In this document: piece by piece, positions 1 to 12,064 of the stretch
How positions within the stretch are numbered: the stretch's first letter is position 1
Layout of the letters: every line of letters begins with the position of its first letter
Origin: Siphonodentalium dalli
Taxonomy: Eukaryota; Mollusca; Scaphopoda; Gadilida; Siphonodentaliidae
Assembly: GCA_032622095.1 (NCBI GenBank)
Contig: CP136068.1
Span: forward strand, 135,291,989-135,355,988
Direction of reading: 5' to 3'
Length of the DNA: 64,000 nucleotides
Position numbers and translations under genes: made by a program
Notes under the pieces: model-generated
Seen by the model: only the letters and a program-made list of their open reading frames with translations
What the model was told of the DNA's origin: nothing
Databases searched by the model: none

Positions 1-139
1 CTTACATTCTTTCACAATTTTATAATTTTTAATGTGTTAAGCCAATGCATTCTCTTATATATGCGAGGCGACCTATGGTCGACTCGCATATATAAGAGAA
101 TGCATTGGCACAGGGCCGTTCTGTTGGGTAAAGGGTTAA
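1..139. mobile_element. TTAA-flanked double-hairpin MITE, right half only
   Basis: This is the right half of the element seen complete at 14025, 37021, 39129, 40443 and 57089. It carries the second palindrome (45-110, arms GCCAATGCATTCTCTTATAT and complement) and the right terminus GGGTAAAGGGTTAA ending at 139. The left half lies outside the window. Confidence 0.8.
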
Positions 140-142
140 CCA

Positions 143-232
143 CAGCAGAATTATAGGTAACTTTTCAGGATTTAGTTGGAAATATGGCTTGTTGCCATTC
201 ATCGGAAAGCTCTCACTGAGTAGTTAATAATA
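143..232. repeat. Half copy of the TA-flanked hairpin MITE
   Basis: Contains CACAGCAGAATTATAGGTAA, the Gly-less AT-rich arm and the TGTTGCCATTCATCGGAAAG centre. It matches one arm of the mariner-like palindromes at 40041 and 46611; the other arm is missing. Confidence 0.65.
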
Positions 233-1394
233 ACAGTTGTAGTGATTATAACAGTGTAACTCTCCTGCTAAGCTATGGTATGGGTTACCTAAGCATAAAC
301 CAGTCAAACGGAAAATAGGTTACACATAATTTTGAAACCTGCAGGCATGCATTACAATCAGTAAATATACTTGAAATATAATGTTGGGATACACAATGTA
401 TCTGCATAGTGGTCAAGAAAAGAGGTCATATTTTAGGGAGATGTCTCCCAAGCCGCCCGCTGGTCACTGATACTAATAATAATATGGTAGCTTCTTGAGA
501 GTCTTCTATACTAAATACTCATTGATGAGTAGTTATCCCTGTAGAAAATGTTCAGACCTACTAGTACATGTATCAGGCCTTAAAATCCATCCATTTTTGA
601 GCGAATCAAAGCTGTTTCACAAGTTTGACGGTACGAGAATCAAAATCAAATTCTGATTATGCCACAAGTTGGTTGAGAGGGGGTATGGTGTATCACTCGT
701 TCCATATTAGAGACGGATTGAAGGACATCCCCTGGGAAAGTTTTGAAAATTCAATGCACTGATTCAATTTCACAAAAGTAAAACCTTACTTTCAAATCTT
801 ATTTAGTTTACCCTCTCCCTGTATCTTCAGTCAAATGTGAATGTGACAGGAATGCAGAATTGCAACATTTATTGTACATGTATAGCTTTCAATTTTGAAC
901 GATTCACTGTTGGCCAATTGAAATACCATAGCCAGATTTACTATTTTATACACTACAAACATCATTGAAATGTCATTAAATTGTAATGTCTTTACAAAAT
1001 TAGCCACAAACACAGAATCAGCATCCTTAAATTATCTTCCAATTCATTTTGGCTGCAGCTGTGTGACGTCTGCCTCTTCATTCAGATTACACTTTGTGGG
1101 AAAACACCTGGGGTGAAATGCCCTGATTGTTTAATACTTGCAGGAGGCTTCCCATTCAACTGAATGGAAGCCCCATGACTCCTCAATGCAATCTCTGCTC
1201 AATTGTTCAGGGAAAGTACAACCATGAAAAGGTGACCCAGATCATACCCAGTATTGTATGAAACCAGGTGAATCAACAGGGGTTTCTTGGTACACCAAAT
1301 CAGTCATCTTTGAAGAAGCTTACTAATATGGTTTATGGGTGTCCTAAAACATTCAAAACTTCAGTAATAAATTAATGCCCCATGGCAGTTTTAA
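233..1394. other. Unrecognised non-coding stretch
   Basis: I see no gene. Bases 513-555 (around CTCATTGATGAGTAGTT and AAATGTTCAG) match 43649-43688, so a fragment of a dispersed element is present. The remainder is AT-rich with short open frames lacking any family resemblance. Confidence 0.5.
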
Positions 1395-1600
1395 TGCTTT
1401 CATAACGGAAGCTGCGCTGGTGCAGCATTAAAGATCCTGTGCCAGTCCTTTCTCTTATATATGCGAGTCTCCCGTAGGGAGCCTCGCATATATACATGTA
1501 CATGTAAGAGAATGCGCTGGCTTACAAGGTCAAGGTAAATATTGTTAGGCCAATGCATTCTCATTCTCCCTATAGGAGACTCGCATATATGAAAGTGTCA
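1395..1600. repeat. Diverged TATATGCGAG hairpin element
   Basis: Related to the TTAA hairpin family but with a different outer part: GGTGCAGCATTAAAGATC, then a palindrome with TCTCCCGTAGGGAGCC as its centre (1447-1515), then a partial second hairpin. The same outer part recurs at 33945-33975, 34700-34740 and 39515-39552. Confidence 0.6.
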
Positions 1601-1729
1601 ATGACACTGTACTCAACTTGGAAAGGTGTTAACAATTTTATGCTGAGCAGTCAATAGAATGATAAAGAAGGAAAGTAAAAAAAGTTTCAGTAAATTGATT
1701 GTATTGTGTAAATGAACCTGTAATTTCAT

Positions 1730-2370
1730 TTCAAACATTTCTCCATTAAATGTGGGCTGCAGGGTGTGCCGATGGATTCAAATGTGAAATCCAAGATGGC
1801 TCTATAACAAGTTTTGGAAGAATTGAACAGCTTCCATCTAGAGGTAACACCAAAGAACCATATGAAGTTTGGATGAGGGCTGTGGCACATAGGGTGCGCC
1901 AAAGGATTTAAAGAGTAAAATTCAAGATAGCAGCTGGCGACCATATTTTTAAAAAGAAATTCAGAAAATATCGTTGGCTCCCATCTAGAGGTCACACTGA
2001 AGATACTTATGAAGTTGGGTGATGGTCGGATGAGGGATGTGGCCTGTATGATGTGCCGAAGGATTTAGTCATGCAAAGAGTAAAATCTAAGATGGCAGCT
2101 GGCAGCCATGTTTTTTAACGAATTTCCTAAGAAATCGATGGGTCCCATCTAGAGGCCACCTGAAGATGTATATAAAGTTTGGTGATGATCGGATGAGGGG
2201 TGTGGTCTGTAGAGTGTGCCATGGAATTTAGTCATGCAAAGAGTAAAATACAAGATGGCTGCTGGGCCAGTGCTGGCAGCTAGGTATTTAATCGAAAGTC
2301 ATTCAAATTCGACAGCTCTCATTTAGAGGTGATCCTAATCATACCTTTAAAGTTCCAACACATTTCTTAG
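1730..2370. repeat. Dispersed ~165-bp repeat, about four diverged units
   Basis: Units contain AATCCAAGATGGC, GGGTGTGGTCTGTAGAGTGT and CCATCTAGAGGTCAC and are the reverse complement of the array at 24340-26620. The block is interrupted by the element at 2371-2729 and resumes at 2730-2815 with GGGCTGCAGGGTGTGCC. Confidence 0.7.
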
Positions 2371-2729
2371 ATACCCTGCTGGACAAAACAAGTGTCCACT
2401 TAACCGCGGTGCGGTTAGCGTTGCCACGGCGGATGAAATGCAACTACACCGCGGCTCCACTAGCTAACTACAGTTGGGCCGCGGTGTACTTGCCGTTCGG
2501 CCATGGTGTAGTTGCCGCAGTGTACGTTCATTAAACTGAAAAAAGACGATACAAACCAGAAATCTAACCACGGTGTACATGCTGTTCGGCCGCGGTGTAG
2601 TTGCCTTTCGGCCATGGTGTACTTGCCGTTTGACCGCGGTGCTCAACTGCAGTTACAAACTCTGACACCGCGGCATAACGACAAATACACTGCGGTGCCA
2701 ATGGACACTTGTTTTGTCCAGCGGGGTAT
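2371..2729. mobile_element. 359-bp TIR element rich in CCGCGG motifs
   Basis: The termini form an inverted repeat of about 28 bp with one mismatch, including GCTGGACAAAACAAGTGTCC and its complement. The interior repeats CCGCGGTG-type motifs (SacII sites) on both strands. It interrupts an older dispersed repeat, so it inserted later. No coding capacity; the superfamily is not recognised and no clear target duplication is seen. Confidence 0.75.
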
Positions 2730-2830
2730 ATGCGGGCTGCAGGGTGTGCCAGATGGATTCAAATTTGAAATCCAAGATGGCTGCTGGCGTCAATTTCGGA
2801 CAACATGCCTGTATTAAAGGAAGGCACACC

Positions 2831-4827
2831 TGGGCATTGTTAAGGAAAAAAATCAGAATATCAATCTACTTGGGAGATGCCCACATGTGCACGGTATGCA
2901 ACATAGATTAAACATTTCAACCCTGCAGTCCAAATTGACCATGCATGCTGTCAATCAATATACATGTAGAAGACAAGCCGGTAGGAGGAGCCATCTTCGA
3001 CAAATTGTTACAATGTAATAATATAAATGCAGAATGGTCTTTGACCTAAATTTAATATTAACTTCAAAAGACGAGACAATGTAGCAATACAAGCATGCTC
3101 CAATAGAGGTTCACGGTGGGGAAGTTATGGTTTTTCATGCAAAGTCAACAGAGCTCCGATCGCTGAATAATATTTTTATGAACTTTACATGTATGCATGT
3201 ATATAATTGTGCAGATGAATTAAAGTCAAAGGAATCAAGTTTGGGTATTCTTTAGCATGTACAACAAACAGTGCTTATTGTTGTTTTATTTAATATACAT
3301 GTATGGTATGCGTTGTATGAATAATGACTGTATGTGCGAAAATTTTAAAATGTCTGGAAATCTGTTTTTTATGATGTTTGTTCATAAAGTATATGAACGC
3401 TCTTTATTGTTACATGCTATAGAACACAGTTTCGGTCGACACCGGAACACGATAAAAGGAAACAATTACTCAATCTGAACCTAAATGACTGAACATGCAA
3501 AACTGACAAGAAAGTTATATGCATGTGCAGTTCCGTACATGTCAGAGCTGTTAAGTTTCACGAATTGTCCTTGAGACTCCCGGATAGCCATGGCTATTCC
3601 GCAAATATGGATAACCCCCAATTTCTCCCGGATTCAGCAAAATCAGACATTCAAAATAAAAAAAAAACGATGTTATTTTATTTTTCAAATATTTCTGCTT
3701 TTGCGGGAAGGGATTTCCTTATTTCTGGTACTGGAAATACCAACACATTAACATAATGTACTGTCAGTAGCTTTTGCTGTTCCCTCTGTTTGAAGACTGA
3801 TCAGAGGTGAATGGGAGACTGATATTAATTTATTTTCACACTCTGGTGAAGCCACATGTATAAAGGCTGTTGTTATAGTATACAATACACATGTAAGTAT
3901 AATCACAAGTATGCAGCTGTATTCTAAGGCCCCATTGTTCAATGAACATTTCTAAGTAACGGATTAGAGGTATGCATTGCGAATGGAATGTGTCCATTCG
4001 TTTGCAGGTAAAGCTGTAAGATGGGTCAATTTGTACTATCAGTTTCACGCATACCTGTAACCTGTGTACCAGTAACTTGGGTTCATTTTTACTTATTTTA
4101 AACGAAATTTCTTCATCTTAAAGTTTGTTAATAAATGGTGGAATGTGTCCATTTCTTTTGGGGGTTAAACAGTAAGTTTAATTATTCCCATTTTACACTT
4201 TCGGTTTCGCGCATAACCAGCTGTATCCAGTGGAATTCTGAGTAGTTTTACTTAGTTTATATGAAGTGTCGGTATCTTTCTCTTCAATAAATGGTGGTTG
4301 TCTCTCAATCAACACAGGTGGAATTGGTCACATTTAATAAGTGATCGTCCATTGCAGGTGATATATAGAATAAACCAGTCGTGAACAGGAAATGCGGCCG
4401 CAAATTGGAGGTGGCCCTTCCTATAAAAATCTCCCGGATTGCTAATTTCAAAACTTAACATGTCTGGTACATGTACTAGTATGCATGCATTTCAAACCGG
4501 GAAAACAATAATCTGAGACACAGCTCGGTTCATGAGGTGGTACTGCGGGTGATTATTATGCTATGTTACAGAAAATAGGTCCCGAATAAATCACAGTTTA
4601 ATTGTATTATAATCACACTGACATCTGTGTGAATAAAACAATGCAAATGTGTTAAATATTGACGTATATTTACGGACAGTACATGTATAGCTCCAAAATA
4701 ACGAAGTACAATATAGAGCACGTGGTCGCCTTTTCTAGGTATTTTTCGCATGCTGTACAATAAGCTACTTGACCGACTTGAAATTACAGGAGGACCTCAA
4801 CCAAATGAGGACGATCATACACAAAAT
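2831..4827. other. Unrecognised non-coding stretch
   Basis: No gene could be supported. Paired segments around 3960-4010 and 4135-4170 (GAATGTGTCCATT) suggest an old internal duplication. The remaining open frames are short and composition-driven. Confidence 0.5.
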
Positions 4828-5032
4828 TAGATCATGCCATGAATCTCTACTATGGCTACCACCCGACTGCAGGCATTTGCCATAGTAGAGATTCATCATT
4901 CATGCAGCCCTCTTAATTCAGATTGTTTGGCTTCGGCAATCCGCTACGGCAATAGTATCCTGTGGCTCAGTTTGCTTCAGCAAATTGCTGATTGCCGTAG
5001 CCAATTATGAAGGCTGTTCATGGCATGATCTA
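4828..5032. mobile_element. 205-bp MITE with 16-bp TIR and 9-bp target duplication
   Basis: Starts TAGATCATGCCATGAA and ends with its exact complement. The flanks carry a perfect 9-bp direct repeat ACACAAAAT at 4819-4827 and 5033-5041. Internal hairpin arms include GAATCTCTACTATGGC and GCCATAGTAGAGATTC. No coding capacity. A 9-bp duplication fits MULE-like non-autonomous elements, but the superfamily is inference. Confidence 0.8.
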
Positions 5033-5041
5033 ACACAAAAT

Positions 5042-6335
5042 AAAATGAAACTACATGTATGGACAGTTCCTTAATAAACTAATGTATTTAAAAAGCGAAC
5101 AAGACAGATAAAAAAAATTGAAGTTACTGTTAAATGACAATATATGATATTTGACCGACACCGTCATATCGCTCGGCAGACAAAACATGCGTGTCAGGCC
5201 AGTGAGGCCACCATAAAGACGCCCCGAAATATCGCTGTTCGAATCCAAGGCACTGTTCCATTTTGTTTGCGACCACCTACACTCAGTTACTGTGAGTCTG
5301 TGATATGTTGCGTTGGCGGTTATCTCGACCGCGTTTTGTTGCGCTGACAGTCACACCGACCGTGTTACTGTTACATGTATATTACATTGAGGGTTACCTC
5401 GACAGCAGCGGCACTGAAAATTACAACTGCGTTGGAGTAATGTTACAACCACATTACGCTAACACCAGAACTGTGTTGATGGTCATTCAACGCGGTTTCA
5501 CAGCGGTTCCAAAGCAGTCGAGAATGACACTTCTTTTGAGAATATGTCACATTATGTGTATGGTGTACGACTATTCTCTCTTATTCTGTTATGCTGGGGA
5601 CCCGTCTGGCCTCAGAAAATTGTGTCACGGGTTTGAGAATCAGTGAATCATTCATGAACATTTTATACGAGATCAAGATTTTGAGATTTCTCACCTTCAT
5701 TGGAAAACAAACTCCACAACTTAGAAAAAACATAACCCATTTTGTCAGTCGATAAACAACGTTTCTAAGAAATCAACAAACAGTTTTTCTGTATTGAACA
5801 CATTATTCGAATCTTTGTAAACACAACTCAAGACTTAATTCTCTCCGGGGTGTGAAAAATGACACACATATCTTTAATCTTCACGTTTAAATGGGAGCAC
5901 AAAAGATTTGACAAGACTTCAATCAGTTGATGAATTCCGGAAATGACCAGTTCTGTCGAAGTGCGCATGCTCAGTACAGCTTGTCCAAAACACGTTTTCG
6001 GCTTCGACAGGTTTACGATGAGTACAGAACTTAAGTTGTATCCTTTTCCCCACACATATATTTTAAATTTCAAATCGTAATTAATAGTCACCGATATAGT
6101 CCGCATGTATCAATGCTATCTACATATGTATGGATTGAATAATTATTAAATATCACCCATTGTCGCGGTATTGCAGGTGCTCCGTCGGCACGTGTGACGT
6201 ATGATTTCATCAGCCATAATGCATTAATGGTAAATTCGAAACAATCTCAAATGTGAATAATCAGGTGATATTGTTGACAAAAGTATAATGTCAGTATTAT
6301 TGATAATAAAGAATAAATTCCAATGTTTAAAATGG
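5042..6335. other. Unrecognised stretch with a CpG-richer block
   Basis: Bases about 5140-5540 are richer in CG dinucleotides than their surroundings and contain a 113-codon open frame that resembles no family known to me. The rest is AT-rich. No gene is called. Confidence 0.45.
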
Positions 6336-6340
6336 TTGGT

Positions 6341-6768
6341 CAGGTCAGGGAGAACCCAAAATCGATGTACTAAACCTCGATTTGTGTTAAAAACCTCGAT
6401 CGAGGTTCTTCGAGACCATGTGACCACTGGTCAAAACATACACCCATGATATAAGGGGAAACACTCTGAACCAAATATGATACTAATGGAAGTAATGTAG
6501 TGTAAGTGATATAGGTTATGGTATTGTGGAGTATTTCACAGTGTTTCATCTTACACCCATGGGAGGCCAAATTCACATTTAATAATTAATTGTGCTTGAG
6601 CGCAATCAAGCACAATTAATTATTAAATGTGAATTTGGTCTCTCATAGGTGTGAGATAAAATACTCCACACTATATCACCAGTGGTCACATGTTCTCGAA
6701 GAACCTCGATCGAGGTTGTTTACACAAATCGAGGTTTAGTACATCGATTTTGGGTTCTCCCTGACCTG
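6341..6768. mobile_element. Foldback element, copy A, 5-bp target duplication
   Basis: A 428-bp near-perfect palindrome beginning CAGGTCAGGGAGAACCCAAA and ending with its complement, with the centre near 6600. It is flanked on both sides by TTGGT (6336-6340 and 6769-6773). A second copy lies at 12816-13225. No coding capacity. Confidence 0.85.
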
Positions 6769-6813
6769 TTGGTTGGTGTGTCTGTGAAGTTCTTTAGTTT
6801 AAACGATTGCCAG

Positions 6814-8426
6814 ATAAGATAGATAAGATAAGATAAGTTTATTGGCTCTTGAATCATGAAACATTGTAACAGAGTAAGAATAGGTAACATATGTATATGT
6901 GTTATATGAGGTTGTAAATAGAATCTAGATGTGACTGTAGAGTATAAATGGAATCAGTAATAAAATAAGTATAAGCAGATTCAGTGTGACATGTCACAGA
7001 GTGGGACAAGTTTCATGAGATCTAGAGCCAACAGGGTTGCACAAAAAGCTGGCATAGCCAATTTGATTCCATTGTGGACCCTGCTGACTTCAGATCACAT
7101 GACTCCTCGACCACACCATGAAAATTGCTTCCAACTATATATACTATGTAAATGCCAAAAATGATCAATCAAAGGGGGATTTGCTTAATTCAACCTTATT
7201 TCAAAAGTATTTATAAATGCTTTCATCGCTTTGTTTGATATATATCCAGATTCTTTCAACAATGTCGGCTCTCCATTGTTTCTCATTACATGAAGGATCT
7301 AAATATTTTACAACATTATTCCAGCATTTAATGCCGGAATACATAAAACTCTTCGAACCAAAAGGTCCAACAGAGGGGATATTATATTTGAATTTTCCAG
7401 ATCTTGTGTCATGGGAAGGATTTGCTAAGGTAAACATAGAATTGAGGTAATTTGGGCCATTATTATCATAGATCTTTTTCATGAGTATCAATTTTCTTTG
7501 AATTATCCTATTCTTTACTGGGAACATCTTGAGATGTTGAAAGTGATCTAAATTTATATGACTGAAACTTTCTAGACCAAGAATAAATCTAACCATCCTA
7601 TTTTGGGAGGTCTGAAGTTTTCCTTTAGTTTTGACTGTAAGTGGAGAAAACCAAAAGTTGCATGCATAATCAAAATGACATTGGATAAGAGTGCTGATTT
7701 AGAAATTTTGCTTTTCGATACATATATTTAATACGAGAATTGATTTTCTTCAAAACTGACTCAGCCATCATTTCTCCATTTAAATTTTGGTCCAATATTG
7801 CTCCTAGATATTTGACTGAGGTTGTGGAATTTATTGAAATGTCCTTACAGTTAACTATTAGCTTTGACTGTTTACGAATCTTAGGTTGTGAGCCAAAAAG
7901 AATAGATTCCGTTTTCCCCAAATGTAGGGATAGTTTATTATCTACCAACCAGTTGCTTAAATTTTCAAGTTCTGTACTGAGACACTGTCCAATGGAGGTT
8001 ACACTTTTGCCAGAGACAATCAGAGTTGAGTCATCTGCATACAAAAGAAGGTTACAGTTGACTGATGCCTCCGCATCATTAACGTAAAGGAGATATAACA
8101 AAGGACCCAGGATTGACCCTTGAGGGACTCCACAAGTGAGAGAATTAGGCTCTGATAGAGTGCCTCCTATATCTACCACCTGGGTTCTGCCTGTTAGGTA
8201 TGATTCGAACCATGAAATAGCTGCATCCGAAAAACCCAAGGCTTGTAATTTATACAGAAGGATTGAATGATTTACGGTATCAAATGCTTTTTGTAAATCA
8301 ATCAGGACCATACCGATGTAATTTCCTTTGTCCATTTCAGCCCTTATCAAGTTTGACAGATAAATTAGACTTGTGTCAGTTGAAAAGCCTTGTCTAAAAC
8401 CAGACTGGAATTCATATAGAATGCCA
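6814..8426 (-). mobile_element. 5'-truncated non-LTR retrotransposon (CR1/Jockey-like)
   Basis: On the - strand, a reverse-transcriptase fragment starts abruptly near 8425, followed by about 360 bp of 3' untranslated sequence and a simple tail of TTATC-type repeats (6814-6842). A 5' truncation plus a microsatellite tail is typical of non-LTR elements inserted by target-primed reverse transcription. The CR1/Jockey-type assignment rests on the RT motifs and the style of tail. Confidence 0.75.
7201..8425 (-). pseudogene. Non-LTR reverse transcriptase, C-terminal part, frameshifted
   Basis: The frame opens at 8425 with EFQSGFRQGFSTDTS (RT block 2), followed by DLQKAFDTVNH, GVPQGSILGPLLY and the catalytic LLYADDSTL. 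It shifts frame once near 7690 and continues as CHFDYACNFW and LQTSQNRMVRFILG to a stop at 7201. These are RT palm and thumb motifs of endonuclease-type non-LTR retrotransposons. The upstream endonuclease half is absent because of the 5' truncation, so the copy cannot be autonomous. Confidence 0.85.
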
Positions 8427-8500
8427 GACGATTGGGACCTTGGACGATTGGGACCTCGGACGATTGGGACCTTGAGTCAGGACGATTGCGACATTGAGTA
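8427..8500 (+). repeat. Left terminal tandem repeat of the MULE-type element
   Basis: Three units of GACGATTGGGACCT(T/C)G followed by GAGTCAGGACGATTGCGAC. The reverse complement is found at 12675-12800. Confidence 0.75.
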
Positions 8501-8671
8501 ATTGATTTCTTCAGTTATATATAAGAAATTATAAGTACGGTATATTAGTTTAAAATCAAATTTTATTTATGTAACGGAATTAACAAATATAATAATGATA
8601 TAATACAAAACAATAATAACGATGGTATTTGATTATATCATTGGTCGTTGGACTGGTGGATAGCATACATC

Positions 8672-9364
8672 TTACTGGTCGCTTGATCTCTCATTCTGCC
8701 GAACGGGTACATATAGTTTCGAAATTTCTTTCAGCAGTGATGACGATGAAATTTCTTTCGAGTCGTAACTGTCCCACAGTTTAAAGATTCTTCCCTGCAA
8801 TTCTTTAGTTTCAGCTTTTTGTCTTCGGCTCAGTTTCCCTTCGCTGACCATCTTCACTTGTACTGGAATCTCCGACGCCTCTTGGTACAGTAATGTGAGT
8901 AGCAAATAGAATGGGAGGTTGTTGTTAGTCGCCCGTTGGTTAAGTCTGGTGTGCCATCCCTCGACGTCATTGTTGGTTCTAATACCAACCACACACCACT
9001 CCTCTGGACTCCACACTGTACTTTCCAGCCACGTTGCCTTGACATAATCCATAAAGGTGACCATCCGATGTGCATCTGGTTGAATCTTTTGACGTAGGTG
9101 CTCGAATGCCTCTGGTATATCCTCATGTGGCAGGAACGTAATGGCCAGACACTGTCGGAAATGCTTGAATACCTGGGCTGGTTCTGGAAGGTCGGGGTTG
9201 TTGTACTTGTCTGTGACTTTCTTCACCATGAGACTAGAGGCGAACAGGTCGCTGCATGCTGTCGACCTTACCTCTGCCTTGATTCTGGTCGATGTCAGGA
9301 TTCCAGGATTCGATGTATGACACACCAATTTCTGAACAGCATTACTCCCCGTCGACGTACCCAA
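8672..9364 (-). pseudogene. MULE transposase C-terminal remnant
   Basis: The - frame contains FLPHEDIPEAFEHLRQK, FMDYVKATWLESTVWSPEEW and RTNNDVEGWHTRLNQRA, then LPFYLLLTLLYQEA and KLSRRQKAETKELQGRIFKL. This is the order seen in the C-terminal part of invertebrate MULE transposases, whose hallmark is RTNNxxEGWH. Similarity begins about 55 codons into the frame. The catalytic DDE core and any FLYWCH zinc finger are not seen, so this is a broken copy. It belongs to the element at 8427-12800. Confidence 0.75.
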
Positions 9365-9655
9365 TCCGTCGCATTATGCCCCATACACTGGGTACAATGC
9401 GACACATTTGACATTACAACATCAGCATATACCGAACCTAATAAATGCAAGACGGTCTGCAGTTTCTTTTCTTTTGTGGATTGAAAGAATGTATAATCGT
9501 TATTTAAAGTCATAGCAGCAGACCAATGAGACATTTTATTGATTTATATGGCGGGTAAAATAGCACCATACAGTTTTGATTTCAGGAAAATGGCCGGGGT
9601 AGGATTAACAATAATTATTTATCTATATCATGTTTTAATGTTTGGGAATGATGGA

Positions 9656-12064
9656 GTTTTTATGTTTACCCATACCATAGTATGGTAAACATAGTGTCGT
9701 TGCCCGGATTGACCACTCGTCGTTCGTCCGTCTGTCCGTCTGTCCGTAGACACTTTACGAGTAATGCGATAACTCAAACATTTTCTATCCGATCGAAACC
9801 AAATTTTGTATATGGGTTTCTCAGCCCAAAATACAGATCGAGTTCGAATTTGGGTTTGATCCGAGATTTTGTTACAGAGTTATGGCCCTTTTTCAACTTA
9901 GAATTCACGCATTCTGCCATAACTCAAACATTTTTTCGAATATGGGTTTGATCCGATTAATTTTAAAGGAGTTATGACCCTTTTTCCAGAAATAAAAAAA
10001 AAATTAGATTTTTTTTTAGATTTATTTCCTTGTTTGACTCATTGTGTTCATATTTTGTACGTAGGTTTATGATGACACATGGCTCACCTGTATAGTTTTT
10101 GGTATCGATTGGTTGATCGGTTTAGAAAATAATTAACCCTGCTCACAAATGCTATATGATGCATCAAAGTCAAACAATTTTCTTCTGATCTGCCTCATAT
10201 TTCTTACCTAGGTCTTTCTTAGCACGTTCTTCATCTGTATGGATTTTGGTATTGTTTAGTTAACCCTTTCCACTCTTGTTTTTAAATAGAATTCATCCAA
10301 GCCAGGATGACTCAAACATTTTTCATCTGATCGACACCAATTTTGGTATATGAATTTCTGACCCCTAAATACAGATCAAGTGCGAATATGGGTTTGATCC
10401 GGTATATATTAACAGAGTTATGGCCCTTTATAATTCATACATCTTTTCCATGCACTATTAAATTTGAATAGAACAAGACACAACACACACCTGTGTTATT
10501 GGAAGGAGATAATTTATTGCTTTGGACACAGTGACCTGATAGTTCCACTGGTGACTGCAGACTTAATATAAACATCTGTCAAACTTTGATTGATGTTAGA
10601 CTCTTTATTCCAGTTCTGTTCTCTGTTGAAACCATGCAGTTCATGGCATTATTGTTTACAGAGACACTGTTGTTATAACTTAGAAAATAATTAATACAGC
10701 ATTCCTTAGTTCCATCATATGATGTCATTGAAAATGATTAACCCTCTGCACACATCATATGGTCTTCTGATGTTTTTTATTTGATCATTCTCCTATTCTA
10801 TGTACATGTTGATGGTGATCCACTTTTAATTTGCATGAATTTGGGATTAAAATTAACCCATTCGATTGACTCATATTATCTGATAGACATATATTAAATT
10901 ATCACTTTAACTTTGAGCCAGGTTCAGTCAGTGTTTCAAGAAATGACCAATTGAAATTCATCATTAGAGGATATGTCTTATTTTGAAATTCCCTCAATTG
11001 CATTTGGGCTACAGGATAATATTAACAGTGCTGGGATTCTTGAGACTGACTTATTGTATGGGTTTCTAAATCCAATGACATGCATTTTGTTGACTACTCT
11101 GTGTTTATCAGTTCATTAGTTTGGGTAAGATTAACCCCTTACTATCCAATTTGATAACTCAAATATTTCCATTGATTATGTTTATAGTTCTGGCACAGTT
11201 TATGATAACACACCTCTAACCTGCATAGTGAGTGTCATTTGGTTTATTTGCTTAAATATATTAACATCCTTCACCAATCCTGTTGACACAATGTGATAGC
11301 TAAATATTTTTTGCATGATTACTCTATAAATAATCACATCTGTGATAATCATGACACATTCTTCACCTGTATAGATTTTGGTATCGATCGAATGGTTGTG
11401 ATAATATTATAAACCTTAACTTTAATTATATTTAAACTGTTCACAAACATATCTTTCTAATGATCAACTTACAAGAAAATTAACATTTATATCCAATCAT
11501 TAGCAATCATATTTTATATCCAGGTCTATACATCCCTCACTTCTATAGTTGATCAGGTATTGATTGTTTTTTAGTGGTGAAATATTAATAGGTTGCTATG
11601 AATTTTTAATATGCAGCTGACACAAGATATTATGAACAAAAAAATAGCAATGATAATAAAAAAACCCACACAATATGTAATGTCTCATGTTCCAATGTAA
11701 TAAATAGATAAATTGAGTTGCTATGATGTTTATATACCTAATTTCTTAACTATTTGATATTTAACAGCTATGGTGCTTCTCTCCGACTATGGATTGAGCT
11801 TAATTAGACTTATAACTCTATAAGACATACATGTATCTGTGTTGGAGTCACTAATAGGTTGAAATCAAAGCCACGTCTGTTAACATTGTGTTAATGTGAG
11901 CAAGGTGCCCAATAAGTGTGATTTCACTTGTGAATTAATAGTAAGGTGTGAATTGTTTAAAGTTTTGCACTCATGAAAAGGATGGGGTAAGGATATATGA
12001 AAATAGCTCATCGCTGTCGCCAAGGTATGGGTTAAACATCTGCCGATCGTGATCGGCCTCTCGT
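9656..12064 (+). mobile_element. Pearl/Helentron-like non-autonomous element, copy 1
   Basis: Begins TTTTTATGTTTACCCATACC with a small hairpin (CCATAGTATGG). A CCGTCTGTCCGTCTGTCC microsatellite follows, then a degenerate tandem core (repeats of GAGTTATGGCCCTTTTT and AAATTTTGTATATGGGTTTC). The other end is the hairpin GCCGATCGTGATCGGC followed by CTCTCGTT. The reverse-oriented sister at 47543-54376 shares both ends, which fixes the boundaries. The layout matches bivalve pearl elements; the Helentron link is family knowledge. No coding capacity. It is inserted in the MULE-type element. Confidence 0.65.

Noticed and set aside
5305-5646. 113-codon + strand frame in a CpG-richer block
   Set aside because: No family resemblance, no splice or start context; left as unrecognised.
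8427-8434. MULE target duplication AGAATGCC / GGATACCC
   Set aside because: Only about five of eight bases agree; not distinguishable from chance.
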